A stretch of 21,730 bases of DNA from JANOAR01 sp031411235 (GCA_031411235.1 JANOAR010000035.1:1-21730), one strand, 5' to 3'. Shown: positions 1 to 7,658, counted from the first letter of the stretch. Made by a program: numbers and translations. Notes: generated from the sequence alone by a model not told the origin.

Positions 1-1065
1 GATGGGCTGACTCGCTGGAACGACGGTTCTACCTGGGACTCCGCCAGCACGGCCTCGCCAACGCCTTTAACCCCCGCCAACCTCATCTCCACCAACACCT
101 CGACCCTTATGGAATACTGGGAAATCACCAAACAACGCGCCCAACAAACCCTGCCGGTATGGACGCAGTACACCCCGGCCACCAAGGTGGCTGGCCAGGG
201 TACGGCGGAACTCAGCACGCTGATCGCCGCCTTCGAGCCGCTGGTGCAACTGCGCACCGCCGCGCAGGATGACTTCGACGCGGCCTTCCGCGCCGGGCAG
301 GATGCCCTGCTGCGGATGAAAATCCTGGGCACCCGGGTGCCCGCCATCATCGAGGGCCACCTGGATGAAAACGTGGGCATCATCAAGGACGTGGACGACC
401 TCTACACAACGAACCCGCGCACCGAGAGCGGCATCCTGAAGCGCTTGCGCGAGCTGCTGCCGGTGTGGGAGCGGGCCAATACGGCGCTGGCGGCGATGAC
501 GCCTGCGCAGCCCGCCATCACCCGCAGCGTGGGCGGCGTGGCCTACACCGCCGCGCTGGCGAAGGCCCTGCTGGATGGCTACACCGCCGTGGTGAATACC
601 CTTTCCACCAAGGCGGAAGCGCTGGATGTGAAACGCACCGCGCTGCGGGCGCATGACCGCACGGTGGATCAACTGAACAAGCGCTGGTATAAAATTGTGA
701 AAGCCCAGAGCGACCCCGGCAGCGACCTGTACGAGGCGCTCGGCGGCATCACCACGGAGCCGAGCACGCCCGCGCCGGATACCATTGAGATCGACACCAT
801 CACCCAAGGCGGCGAGAGCGGCCTGCAAGTGCTGGTGGCCTACCACCCCGGCGGCGGTGCCCACGCGACGACGAAGGTGATCAAATGGCAGATCATCGGC
901 CAGGACGATGGCTTCAACCACAGCGCCCCGCTGGACGCGAGCGGCAACGCGCTGGGGCCGTTCATCAAGGATCAGGTGGTGAAGATCATCACCGAGGTGA
1001 GCAACTCGTCCGGCACGCGTACGACCGCGCCGAGGACGATCACGATTGGCGAGCCGGTGGTGTGA
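1..1065 (+). CDS. Hypothetical helical protein with beta-rich C-terminal domain (5' partial)
   Basis: The frame is open from the first base, and the residues before the first ATG (position 109) read as plausible protein rich in Ser, Thr and Pro (DGLTRWNDGSTWDS...), so the true start is probably left of the window. About residues 40-250 are predicted helical and polar. The last 90 or so residues alternate hydrophobic and polar positions (LQVLVAYHP, KWQIIG, VVKIITEVSNSSGTRT), as in an immunoglobulin or fibronectin-III-like sandwich. I see no signal peptide, catalytic motif or membrane segment in the visible part. It ends 11 nt before the next gene, so the two are probably co-transcribed. I do not recognise the family; a structural or surface-associated role is only a guess. 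That it is a real gene is well supported by length and composition. Confidence 0.75.
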   Translation, partial: DGLTRWNDGSTWDSASTASPTPLTPANLISTNTSTLMEYWEITKQRAQQTLPVWTQYTPATKVAGQGTAELSTLIAAFEPLVQLRTAAQDDFDAAFRAGQDALLRMKILGTRVPAIIEGHLDENVGIIKDVDDLYTTNPRTESGILKRLRELLPVWERANTALAAMTPAQPAITRSVGGVAYTAALAKALLDGYTAVVNTLSTKAEALDVKRTALRAHDRTVDQLNKRWYKIVKAQSDPGSDLYEALGGITTEPSTPAPDTIEIDTITQGGESGLQVLVAYHPGGGAHATTKVIKWQIIGQDDGFNHSAPLDASGNALGPFIKDQVVKIITEVSNSSGTRTTAPRTITIGEPVV

Positions 1066-1076
1066 GGACGGCTGCC

Positions 1077-1685
1077 ATGAATGACCCACGACTGAAACGC
1101 CTGCTGGAAGCACTCTCGCGCTTCGCGGAGCGGTTGTCGTGGCTGCGGCCCTTCCAGGGGGCGGAGGAGCCTGAGTCCGTGGAGAATGTGCGGGCCATTC
1201 TGGACGAGTGGGCGCTGCTGGAGCCGCAACTGGAACTGCTTGAGGCGGTGGTGGGCAGGGAACAACTGGCTCCCGTGCTAGTACGGGTGGCCAAGCTGCG
1301 CGCCCAGGTGCGCATGGCCTTCCTGCTGGTGGTGTGGAAGCTGCTCTATGTGACCGAGTTGCACTGGACGAACGAGATGCTGATGCGGGTGCCCGCGCTG
1401 CTGGCGAAACTGCCGCCTGCCGAAGCAGCCCCCCCCGAAATCGCCGACGCCCTGCGCAAGCTGGGTGGAACGTTCAAGGAGTGGCCAGACCCGGAGCGGA
1501 TGTTCCGCGAGTCCATGCAGGCTGCCGACAACTGTGAGCCGGTGATGAAGGCGTTGCACCAACAACTACTCAAGGAGTGGCCGGAGGAATGGACGCCCGC
1601 GATGCAAACGCGGCTAGAGCGGCTGGATCCGCCGGACATCCAGGCATGGCGCGAGGAACTGCGCCGCGCGGCTGCCGCGCTGTAG
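1077..1685 (+). CDS. Hypothetical helical protein
   Basis: 202 residues from the ATG at 1077, 11 nt after the preceding stop. An upstream in-frame ATG at 885 would overlap the previous gene by 180 nt and is rejected. The protein is acidic and Leu/Glu-rich with long helices (about 1-22, 35-60 and 62-95). Residues 80-92 (MAFLLVVWKLLYV) are strongly hydrophobic but short and flanked by charged helix, so they may be a buried or amphipathic helix rather than a membrane span. A Pro-rich hinge (KLPPAEAAPPE, about 111-121) separates an N-terminal half from a C-terminal half rich in Trp, Glu and Arg. I do not recognise the family. Its tight spacing with the upstream gene suggests a two-gene unit; no function is claimed. 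Confidence 0.7.
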   Translation: MNDPRLKRLLEALSRFAERLSWLRPFQGAEEPESVENVRAILDEWALLEPQLELLEAVVGREQLAPVLVRVAKLRAQVRMAFLLVVWKLLYVTELHWTNEMLMRVPALLAKLPPAEAAPPEIADALRKLGGTFKEWPDPERMFRESMQAADNCEPVMKALHQQLLKEWPEEWTPAMQTRLERLDPPDIQAWREELRRAAAAL

Positions 1686-1776
1686 CCACAGGCCGCCCCG
1701 CGTGGCACTAGGCGTATGCTTCGCCGCACTTGCTTGCCGCGCATCGTCGCCTAGCCTCCCGCCCCCCATCAAACCC

Positions 1777-2208
1777 ATGCGCGGCTCCCCACCCCTTCAA
1801 CTTGCCCTCGTCCTCATCGGCTTCCTGCTGCTGGGCATCCCGCTCGTGGCCCTGACTTCGGGGCGAGAAACCAAGCCAACGCCAGCAACAGCGATGACCC
1901 GCAGCACCCGCGTGCCCACCCAGGTGCGGCTGCGCTGGGCGCATCGGCCCACCACGCTGAGCCTGCTGCTGAATGGCAAGCCACTGCTGCCTGCGCTCGA
2001 CCTCGCCTTGCCCATGATCGAGGGGCAGGCTGAGCTGTTGCTGCCCAAGGAAGGCATCGAGATCGCGCTGAAAGCCGAGTGGCCCGCAGGCACTCCCGAC
2101 ACGGCCGTGACCCTGGAGCTGGAGCCCGATGAGCGCGACGCGCAGACGCACACCCGCTGGAGCAGCGCGAGCAAGCTAGAGGAAATCATCCCCTTCCAAT
2201 GGAAATGA
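1777..2208 (+). CDS. Small membrane-anchored hypothetical protein
   Basis: The ATG at 1777 gives 143 residues. A GTG at 1702 would add 25 residues with no start-like features, while the 1777 start places one hydrophobic segment (about 8-27, LALVLIGFLLLGIPLVALTS) right at the N-terminus, preceded by an Arg. The rest (about 30-143) is a soluble, probably extracytoplasmic beta-rich domain (QVRLRWAH, TLSLLLNGKPLL, VTLELEPDE). The gene overlaps the following ABC ATPase by 10 nt, which suggests translational coupling and a shared job, perhaps at the membrane with a transporter. It is far too small, with a single membrane segment, to be an ABC permease. Family not recognised. Confidence 0.6.
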   Translation: MRGSPPLQLALVLIGFLLLGIPLVALTSGRETKPTPATAMTRSTRVPTQVRLRWAHRPTTLSLLLNGKPLLPALDLALPMIEGQAELLLPKEGIEIALKAEWPAGTPDTAVTLELEPDERDAQTHTRWSSASKLEEIIPFQWK

Positions 2209-3029
2209 AAACGCCCGCTCCTGCTAAAACAAAGGCCGCTGAGCATGGCCACGTACATGGGCCGGACTGCGACCACGAGCACGACCACGTCTGCTGGGGT
2301 GGGGGCCATGAGCACGGTCATCAACATCGGCTAGAGGTCACGGGACTGGCGGTGAGTTACCGCGAAGTGCTGGCGCTCGAAGGCATCGACTTCTCCAGCG
2401 AGTGTGGCCGCAGTCTCGCCCTCATCGGCCCCAATGGCGCAGGCAAGAGCACGCTATTAAAATCCCTCGCTGGCCTTATCAAACCCGACCACGGAGTCAT
2501 CCGCTGGCGCGGCAAACCCCTCACCAAAAGCAGCCACGAAATCGCCTACCTGCCGCAGCGTGGCGACATCGACTGGAACTTCCCCATCACCGTGCGCGGC
2601 CTCGTGGAGATGGGCCGCTACCCCAATCTCGGCTGGTGGAAAAACTACCGCAAACACGACGCCGAAATCGTCGAGCGCGCCCTCGCAGCCATGAAGCTGC
2701 AAGACCTTCAGCATCGCCAAATCAGCGCCCTCTCCGGTGGCCAGCAACAGCGCACCTTCATCGCCCGCGCCCTCGCCCAGGAGGCGCATGTGCTGCTCCT
2801 CGACGAGCCTTTCACCGGCCTGGATCGCCCCGCGCAAGAGGGCCTGGAACAGCTCTTCCACGACCTCACACGCGAGGGCCGACTGCTCATCGCCAGCCAC
2901 CATGATTTAAAAACCGTAGATCGCATCTTCGACGATGTGCTGCTCATCAAACGCCAGCAAATCGCCTGCGGCACCGTGGCCACCGTCTTCGCCAGCAATG
3001 CCGTTGCGCAAGCGTATGGCGAGGGCTAA
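2199..3029 (+). CDS. Metal-type ABC transporter ATP-binding protein with histidine-rich N-terminus
   Basis: 276 residues with a full ABC ATPase core: Walker A GPNGAGKST (77-85), Q-loop LPQ (118-120), signature LSGGQQQR (178-185), Walker B VLLLDEP (198-204), D-loop GLD (207-209) and H-loop His in SHHD (233-236). The overall pattern, including the DIDWNFPITVRGLVEMGR stretch after the Q-loop, is that of the zinc/manganese/iron-chelate importers (ZnuC, MntB, SitB class). Unusually, residues 16-43 carry ten His and two Cys (HGHVH, CDHEHDH, HEHGHQH), a likely metal-binding extension. It would couple ATP hydrolysis in the cytoplasm to uptake of a divalent metal. No permease or solute-binding protein lies nearby; the only coupled gene is the small membrane protein just upstream (10-nt overlap). 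Function as an ABC ATPase is secure; the metal substrate is inferred. Confidence 0.9.
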   Translation: MEMKTPAPAKTKAAEHGHVHGPDCDHEHDHVCWGGGHEHGHQHRLEVTGLAVSYREVLALEGIDFSSECGRSLALIGPNGAGKSTLLKSLAGLIKPDHGVIRWRGKPLTKSSHEIAYLPQRGDIDWNFPITVRGLVEMGRYPNLGWWKNYRKHDAEIVERALAAMKLQDLQHRQISALSGGQQQRTFIARALAQEAHVLLLDEPFTGLDRPAQEGLEQLFHDLTREGRLLIASHHDLKTVDRIFDDVLLIKRQQIACGTVATVFASNAVAQAYGEG

Positions 3030-3039
3030 CGGGCACGAC

Positions 3040-4296
3040 ATGCCACAGATTTTCATCCGCCTCGTCGGGCTTGCGCTGCTATTCGTTTCGCTCACCGCGA
3101 CGGCCTCCGATGGCCTCGCGGGCAAGGTCTTCTGCGGCTACCAGGGCTGGTTCCGCTGCGAGGGCGATGGCAGCCGTACGGGCTGGAGCCACTACGCAGC
3201 GGGCGGCAAGAAATTTGAGCCCGGCCATGCCCACATCGAGATGTGGCCCGACATGAGCGAACTCGGCGCGGACGAACGCTTCGCCACGCCTTTCCGCTTC
3301 GCCGATGGCAAGCCTGCCGAGGTCTTCAGCTCGGTGAACAAGGCCACGGTGATGAGGCATTTTGAATGGATGCGCGACTATGCCATCGACGGCGTTTTTG
3401 TGCAGCGCTTCGCCACCGTCACTCGGGATAAACGCTTCCGCACAGCGATGGATCAGGTGCTGGGGAATTGCGCAGCCGCAGCCCAGGCGACAGGTCGCCA
3501 ATGGTCGCTGATGTATGATCTCAGCGGCATCAAAGCAGGCGAGACGCACCTCGTCATCGAAGACTGGAAGCGCCTCATCAACGAGCATCGTGTGGCTCGT
3601 GATGGCAGCGATGCAGCCTATTTGAAGCATCGCCAAAAACCGCTCATCGCCCTCTGGGGGCTGGGCTTCAACGACCGCGCCCCGATGCTCGATGAATGGG
3701 CCGCGCTGCTCGCCTTCTTCCGCAGCGATGCGCAGTATGGCGGCTACGCCATCATGATCGGCGTGCCCTACCACTGGCGCACACTCCACCGCGACAGCAT
3801 CGCCGATGGCAGACTGCATCAACTCATCGCCCAGTGCGATGTCGTCAGCCCCTGGGCCGTGGGCCGCCTCGCCACACCGCAGGATGCGGCGAATCGCGTG
3901 GACTCAGTTTTGAAACCCGACATCACTTGGTGCAACGAGCATCGGCTCGACTATCTGCCCGTGATTTTCCCTGGCTTCAGTTGGAGCAACCTCTCCAAAT
4001 CGCGCGGCGTGGAAGCCAAGTTCGATGCGATCCCGCGCCGTGGTGGTGAGTTCCTCTGGAGCCAGGCCCTTGCCGCCAAGAAAGCCGGAGCCAAAGGCTT
4101 GTACGTGGCGATGTTCGACGAAATGGATGAAGGCACCGCCATCTTCAAAACCAGCCAGCAGCCGCCCATCGGCGAGAGCAAGTTCCTCACGGAGCCCAGC
4201 CTGCCCAGCGATCATTACCTGTGGCTCACAGGCATACTCGGAAAAATGATGCGCGGTGAGTTACCCGCATCGGAGACACTGCCTGCGCGAAAGTAG
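3040..4296 (+). CDS. Secreted glycoside hydrolase family 71/99-like protein
   Basis: 418 residues from the ATG at 3040, 10 nt after the ABC ATPase stop. This start is chosen because it gives a good Sec signal peptide (hydrophobic 5-21, cleavage near TATAS at 19-23). The mature protein opens with KVFCGYQGWFRCEGDG, then MWPDMSEL, a HFEWMRDYAIDGVFVQRF segment, LMYDLSG, LIALWGLGFND, VIFPGFSW and near the end AMFDEMDEGTAIFK. This is the (beta/alpha)8 pattern of the GH71/GH99-like group often annotated as xylosidase/arabinosidase in Verrucomicrobiota and Bacteroidota. The acidic residues of FDEMDEG sit where GH99 enzymes carry their catalytic glutamates. It likely cleaves a polysaccharide outside the cytoplasm; the substrate cannot be told. 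Family assignment is from memory of motifs. Confidence 0.8.
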   Translation: MPQIFIRLVGLALLFVSLTATASDGLAGKVFCGYQGWFRCEGDGSRTGWSHYAAGGKKFEPGHAHIEMWPDMSELGADERFATPFRFADGKPAEVFSSVNKATVMRHFEWMRDYAIDGVFVQRFATVTRDKRFRTAMDQVLGNCAAAAQATGRQWSLMYDLSGIKAGETHLVIEDWKRLINEHRVARDGSDAAYLKHRQKPLIALWGLGFNDRAPMLDEWAALLAFFRSDAQYGGYAIMIGVPYHWRTLHRDSIADGRLHQLIAQCDVVSPWAVGRLATPQDAANRVDSVLKPDITWCNEHRLDYLPVIFPGFSWSNLSKSRGVEAKFDAIPRRGGEFLWSQALAAKKAGAKGLYVAMFDEMDEGTAIFKTSQQPPIGESKFLTEPSLPSDHYLWLTGILGKMMRGELPASETLPARK

Positions 4297-4301
4297 CTCC
4301 C

Positions 4302-4336
4302 ACCATCAACCACCAACGATTCACCATCAACTATCC
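4302..4336. repeat. Five degenerate heptads (ACCATCA type)
   Basis: The gap between the GH71/99-like gene and the DUF971 gene is almost filled by five consecutive 7-nt units: ACCATCA, ACCACCA, ACGATTC, ACCATCA, ACTATCC. The array ends 2 nt before the DUF971 start codon, so it occupies the place of a ribosome binding site and contains none. It resembles other period-7 or period-8 micro-repeats in this window (6879-6921, 15866-15893, 15964-15991, 21459-21499). Confidence 0.6.
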
Positions 4337-4338
4337 CC

Positions 4339-4644
4339 ATGCTTTCCCCCACTCGTATCGAAGCCATCGGCCCTGAAATCGCCATCGTCTGGAGCGACGG
4401 CAGCGAAGACTACTTCCCCATGGAGCGCCTGCGCGCCTGGTCGCCCAGCGCCGAAAACACCGGCGAGCGCGACCTGCTAGGCCGCCAGTTCGGTGGCACC
4501 GACCAGAAGACTTTTCCAGGCGTCACCGTGAAGGCTTGGCACATCATCGGCGGCTATGCGGTTCAGTTCGATTTCAGCGATGGGCACAGCACAGGCATCT
4601 TCAGCTACGAGTACCTGAAGCGACTCGGCGACTACGTGCCGTAA
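4339..4644 (+). CDS. DUF971 domain protein (gamma-butyrobetaine hydroxylase-like N-terminal domain)
   Basis: 101 residues, a single small domain. It starts SPTRIEAIGPEIAIVWSDG and ends GHSTGIFSYEYLKRLGDY, matching the DUF971 pattern in which a beta-rich fold opens with an I.W.DG..Y strand and closes with HSTGI(Y/F)S(W/Y)EYL. The same fold forms the N-terminal domain of gamma-butyrobetaine and trimethyllysine hydroxylases and also occurs alone or next to Mrp/ApbC Fe-S carriers. Stand-alone bacterial members have no settled function; a link to Fe-S cluster handling has been proposed for some. The start codon is directly preceded by the heptad repeat. It is probably co-transcribed with its plus-strand neighbours. 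Cytoplasmic: no signal peptide. Confidence 0.85.
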   Translation: MLSPTRIEAIGPEIAIVWSDGSEDYFPMERLRAWSPSAENTGERDLLGRQFGGTDQKTFPGVTVKAWHIIGGYAVQFDFSDGHSTGIFSYEYLKRLGDYVP

Positions 4645-4694
4645 CACGGCGCGGAAGGAAAAGCTCGTCGCTGCGTATTGGATGGCCTCCAATC

Positions 4695-6149
4695 ATGAAT
4701 ACCACCACCACCCGCCGAGACTTCATCCAACGAACCGCTGCGCTGAGCACCGGTGTCTTCTACATCGCGAAAACGTCTTGGGCACAGAAGAGCCCAGGCG
4801 AGACCGTCAACGTCGCTGTCATCGGGTTTAATGGCCGTGGCGGATCACACATCAGCGGCTTCAAAGGCTTGGCCAAAGAAGGCGTACGTGTGGCAGCGCT
4901 GTGCGATGTGGACAGCAAAGTGCTCGAGCGTGGCCTCGGTGCGCTGGACAAAGACAAGATCAAAGCCCAAGGCTATACCGACCTGCGCAAGCTACTGGAG
5001 AACAAAGACATCGACGCCGTCAGCATCGCCACGCCGAACCACTGGCACGCACTGGCAACCATCTGGGCCGTGCAAGCGGGCAAAGATGTCTATGTAGAAA
5101 AGCCCGTCTCGCACAACGTCTGGGAAGGACGGCAGATGGTCAAAGCCGCACGTAAGTACGGCAAAATCGTGCAGACCGGCACGCAGAGCCGCAGCAGCCG
5201 CGAAGGCATTTTTGAAGCCGTGAAATGGGTGCAGGCAGGCAACCTCGGCAAGGTGCTGCTGTCGCGTGGCTTGTGCTACAAACGCCGCCCGAGCATCGGC
5301 AAAACTGAGGGCAAACTGCCCATCCCTGACAGTGTTGATTTCGACCTGTGGTGCGGCCCCGCGCCGAAGAATGATCTGCTGCGCAAGAAGCTGCACTATG
5401 ACTGGCACTGGCAGTGGGATTACGGCAACGGCGACCTGGGCAACCAAGGCATTCATCAGATGGACATCGCCCGCTGGTTCCTCGGCGAGATGGCGCTATC
5501 GCCACGCGTCTGGAGCGTGGGAGGTCGCATGGGTTACGAGGACGATGGCCAGACGGGCAACACGCAAATCGTGTATCACGACTATGAAAAGGCTCCGCTC
5601 CTCTTTGAAGTGCGCGGCTTGCCCTCGGCCAAGGACAGTAAGGACATGGATAAATTCAAAGGCGCAGGCGTCGGTGTCATCGTCGAGTGCGAAGGCGGCT
5701 ACGTCGTCGTGCCGAACTACGCTTCCGCCATCGCCTACGACAAGAATGGGCAAAAGCTCAAAGAGTGGAAAGGCAATGAAGACCACTTTGGCAACTTCAT
5801 CGCGGCCTGCCGCACGCGAAATAAGGATGATCTTAATGCCGACATCCTCGAAGGCCATCTCTCCAGCGCCCTCTGCCACACAGGCAATATATCCTATCGC
5901 CTCGGCCAAAAGAAGGCTCCCGGCGAGATCCTCGAAGCGATCAAAGCCGACCGCTTTGCCGAAGACAGCTTTGGCCGCATGAAGGAGCATCTCGCCAAGA
6001 ACGACGTGGATATAGCCAAAGACCAACTCACGCTCGGCCCCGTGCTAAAGTTTGACCCCGAGACCGAGCGCTTCGTCGATAATGACGCCGCCAACGCCAT
6101 GGCGAAACCCAAGTACCGCGAGCCCTACATCGTGCCAGAAATCGTCTGA
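4695..6149 (+). CDS. Tat-exported Gfo/Idh/MocA family oxidoreductase
   Basis: 484 residues from the ATG at 4695; the in-frame ATG at 4536 lies inside the DUF971 gene and is rejected. The N-terminus TTTTRRDFIQRTAALSTGVFY has a twin-arginine signal (RRDFIQ, then a hydrophobic stretch to about 24, with WAQ at 29-31). A Rossmann NAD(P) site follows: VNVAVIGFNGRGG (38-50). Family motifs are ATPNHWHA (112-119), the hallmark EKP (135-137) and GNQGIHQMDIARW. It should oxidise or rearrange a sugar or cyclitol using bound nicotinamide cofactor in the periplasm. Such exported paralogues are strongly expanded in Verrucomicrobiota and Planctomycetota. The substrate is unknown; the upstream GH71/99-like protein makes sugar metabolism plausible. 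It runs convergently into the SMUG1 gene with a 17-nt gap and no obvious terminator. Confidence 0.92.
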   Translation: MNTTTTRRDFIQRTAALSTGVFYIAKTSWAQKSPGETVNVAVIGFNGRGGSHISGFKGLAKEGVRVAALCDVDSKVLERGLGALDKDKIKAQGYTDLRKLLENKDIDAVSIATPNHWHALATIWAVQAGKDVYVEKPVSHNVWEGRQMVKAARKYGKIVQTGTQSRSSREGIFEAVKWVQAGNLGKVLLSRGLCYKRRPSIGKTEGKLPIPDSVDFDLWCGPAPKNDLLRKKLHYDWHWQWDYGNGDLGNQGIHQMDIARWFLGEMALSPRVWSVGGRMGYEDDGQTGNTQIVYHDYEKAPLLFEVRGLPSAKDSKDMDKFKGAGVGVIVECEGGYVVVPNYASAIAYDKNGQKLKEWKGNEDHFGNFIAACRTRNKDDLNADILEGHLSSALCHTGNISYRLGQKKAPGEILEAIKADRFAEDSFGRMKEHLAKNDVDIAKDQLTLGPVLKFDPETERFVDNDAANAMAKPKYREPYIVPEIV

Positions 6150-6166
6150 GCAGCTCGGCAGTCGCT

Positions 6167-6877
6167 TCACCAAACCCCTAGCTTGGCGAGTTGTCTCGAT
6201 GCCTCGCCGGCCCAGTCGCGATTCGCTGCTGGGCTGGCTGGGCTGGGGTGCAGGATGCGCCCTATCTTCATCGCGGGGAAGGCCGCTTGAAGCTTCAGCG
6301 CTTGAGCCTCGGCGAAGCCTCCCACACCAATCAACCACTCGGGCTGCATCGCGCTGACGACGCTGTGCAAGTGCCGATCACAAGCAGCAGTGAGCGGGGC
6401 TGACTCATGCGTTGGGAGTTTATCGGGGGTGAAGTTTTTGCCACTCTCCTCCATAAAAACCAAGGGACAATAATTCGCCACGAAGTGCTCGCGGAAGAAG
6501 TGCTCTGCGCTGTCAAACCGCTGCGCAAAGAGCCCCCACAGTCGCCGCCCACTGACCTCCGACTGCGTGCAATCAAAGCCGATGATGGGCCGCTTTTTGT
6601 GCTCCAGCGCAGGCTTGCTCACCGGTTCGCAGATGCCCATCCAATCGCGCACCGACGCAATCTCGCCAAACGGCACCCCGGTCTGCGCCATACCCCACGG
6701 CCCCGGATTCATGCCAAGAAAAATCACCCGCCGCGAGCCCATGCCATAACGCTGCAAATACGCCGAGTGCGGTGCCCAGGCATAGTCGAGCGGGTCGTAA
6801 ATATGGGTGATGGGCGCAGCGAATCGCAGTGGCCGAAGGGATTCACGAAGTGTCTGGGCAGCAGCAATGAGAGGCAT
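6167..6877 (-). CDS. SMUG1-type (family 3) uracil-DNA glycosylase
   Basis: 236 residues. Motif 1 is GMNPGPWGMAQTGVPFGE (55-72), almost the vertebrate SMUG1 sequence, with the catalytic Asn at 57. Motif 2 is HPSPASPAANRDW (210-222), with the conserved His at 210 and the DNA-intercalating loop. Between them GFDC and SGRRLW fit the family. The enzyme removes uracil and some oxidised pyrimidines from DNA, leaving an abasic site for base excision repair in the cytoplasm. The family is best known from animals, with a scattered bacterial distribution including Geobacter and relatives of Opitutus, so this is a useful lineage marker. It is convergent with the Gfo/Idh gene. Its 5' flank carries the GAATGAG repeat at 6879-6921, and there is no visible Shine-Dalgarno site. 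Confidence 0.93.
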   Translation of the reverse strand: MPLIAAAQTLRESLRPLRFAAPITHIYDPLDYAWAPHSAYLQRYGMGSRRVIFLGMNPGPWGMAQTGVPFGEIASVRDWMGICEPVSKPALEHKKRPIIGFDCTQSEVSGRRLWGLFAQRFDSAEHFFREHFVANYCPLVFMEESGKNFTPDKLPTHESAPLTAACDRHLHSVVSAMQPEWLIGVGGFAEAQALKLQAAFPAMKIGRILHPSPASPAANRDWAGEASRQLAKLGVW

Positions 6878-6878
6878 C

Positions 6879-6921
6879 GGAAATGAGGAATTGAGAATGA
6901 GGAATGAGGAATGAGGAATGA
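6879..6921. repeat. GGAATGA tandem micro-repeat
   Basis: Six imperfect units run in a row immediately upstream of the SMUG1 start codon: two 8-nt versions (GGAAATGA, GGAATTGA), a 6-nt one (GAATGA), then three perfect GGAATGA heptads. On the coding (minus) strand this reads CATTCCTCATTCC. The array occupies the 5' untranslated or promoter region of the gene. Slippage could change its length. It belongs with the other period-7/8 arrays in this window. Confidence 0.75.
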
Positions 6922-7061
6922 ACGATGTGTCGCTAACCTATCTTAGCCGCGTGGTAGTCCGCATCATGCATGGCATGATTAAAAGCCACCAAGCCTACAG
7001 CCTCGGCCTCCCACTCGTTGCCTGCATCCGTTTTGTTCGGCGTTGGTTGGTTTGAAGTGCA
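6922..7061. other. Non-coding gap between SMUG1 and the secreted protein gene
   Basis: No credible gene here on either strand. It must contain the SMUG1 promoter (minus strand), but I cannot pick convincing -35 and -10 boxes. A small inverted repeat ATCATG-catgg-CATGAT lies at 6963-6979; it lacks a following T-run on either strand, so it is a weak terminator candidate at best. Confidence 0.4.
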
Positions 7062-7595
7062 TTAGTCGAAAATGAGTTCCTTGAAGCAGACTGGAAGGTA
7101 CTGGCCGTGAATGGGCACCTCTGCGTATCCGAATGAGCCAAGGCCCCCTCCGGATTTATGGTCGAAGCCGGTGGCCGTCTTCCACACAGCACAATCGTCA
7201 ATATAGAGCGTCCGCCATCCTTCGGCTGTTGGTGGGCCTGGTTTGAGATGGAAGTAACTGAACGCTCGAGTTTCGGTCGCAGTCTTCTTTCCGAGTGCGT
7301 CGATCTGGTCCGCTTGAATGTATTGAAACTTGGTTCGAGCTAGTTTCGCGGGCAATTCGTCGGGGCGAAGCCCCTCAGCGAAGATGTAAATGGTGGTGTC
7401 GAGAAAGCGCTCGCCTCCAGGTCGTTGATATCGGTCCACAAAGAACGCAGAATACATTTTCATGACGAAATCTGAGAGTGACGGTGGTTTCCCAGCCGTG
7501 CTCTTGGCGGTTGGCTGTGTTCCCACAGTGGTCGGTGGTGCAGCGTCACATACGATGCAGGCGCAGAAGAGCAACAATGTGAGTGGATTACGCAT
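7062..7595 (-). CDS. Secreted hypothetical protein
   Basis: 177 residues with a clear Sec signal peptide (MRNPLTLLLFCACIVCDAA, cleavage near residue 19), then a Thr/Pro/Lys-rich linker (20-38) and a compact domain of about 135 residues with many aromatics. Motifs I can see are TTIYIFAEGL, TRAFSYFHLKPG, WRTLYIDDCAVW and a C-terminal VCFKELIFD. No family is recognised. The regular strand pattern suggests a beta-rich periplasmic or outer-surface protein. A plausible promoter lies just upstream (-10 at 7611-7616, -35 at 7635-7640) next to a 15-nt palindrome. It appears to be monocistronic: the next gene upstream (toxin-like) ends about 145 nt away. Confidence 0.7.
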   Translation of the reverse strand: MRNPLTLLLFCACIVCDAAPPTTVGTQPTAKSTAGKPPSLSDFVMKMYSAFFVDRYQRPGGERFLDTTIYIFAEGLRPDELPAKLARTKFQYIQADQIDALGKKTATETRAFSYFHLKPGPPTAEGWRTLYIDDCAVWKTATGFDHKSGGGLGSFGYAEVPIHGQYLPVCFKELIFD

Positions 7596-7610
7596 AGCTA
7601 GACGCCGAAC

Positions 7611-7640
7611 ATATTACTCAGCCACACGCGGCGTGTTGAA
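7611..7640 (-). promoter_or_regulatory. Candidate sigma-70-like promoter for the secreted protein gene
   Basis: Read on the minus strand, TTCAAC (7640-7635) is followed after 18 nt by TAATAT (7616-7611), 15 nt before the ATG at 7595. The -10 box is one shift from consensus and the -35 matches four of six positions. The leader would be very short, consistent with weak Shine-Dalgarno use elsewhere in the window. Prediction by eye only. Confidence 0.35.
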
Positions 7641-7643
7641 TAT

Positions 7644-7658
7644 CACTCCCAGGGAGTG
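7644..7658. promoter_or_regulatory. Palindrome CACTCCC-A-GGGAGTG, possible operator
   Basis: A perfect 7+1+7 palindrome lies 3 nt upstream of the candidate -35 box of the secreted protein gene. The one-base centre makes a stable RNA hairpin unlikely, so a protein-binding operator fits better. No regulator gene is adjacent, so the binder is unknown. Confidence 0.3.

Noticed and set aside
6963..6979. ATCATG/CATGAT inverted repeat as terminator of the secreted protein gene
   Set aside because: The stem is short and AT-rich, and no T-run follows on the minus strand; more than 80 nt separate it from the stop codon.
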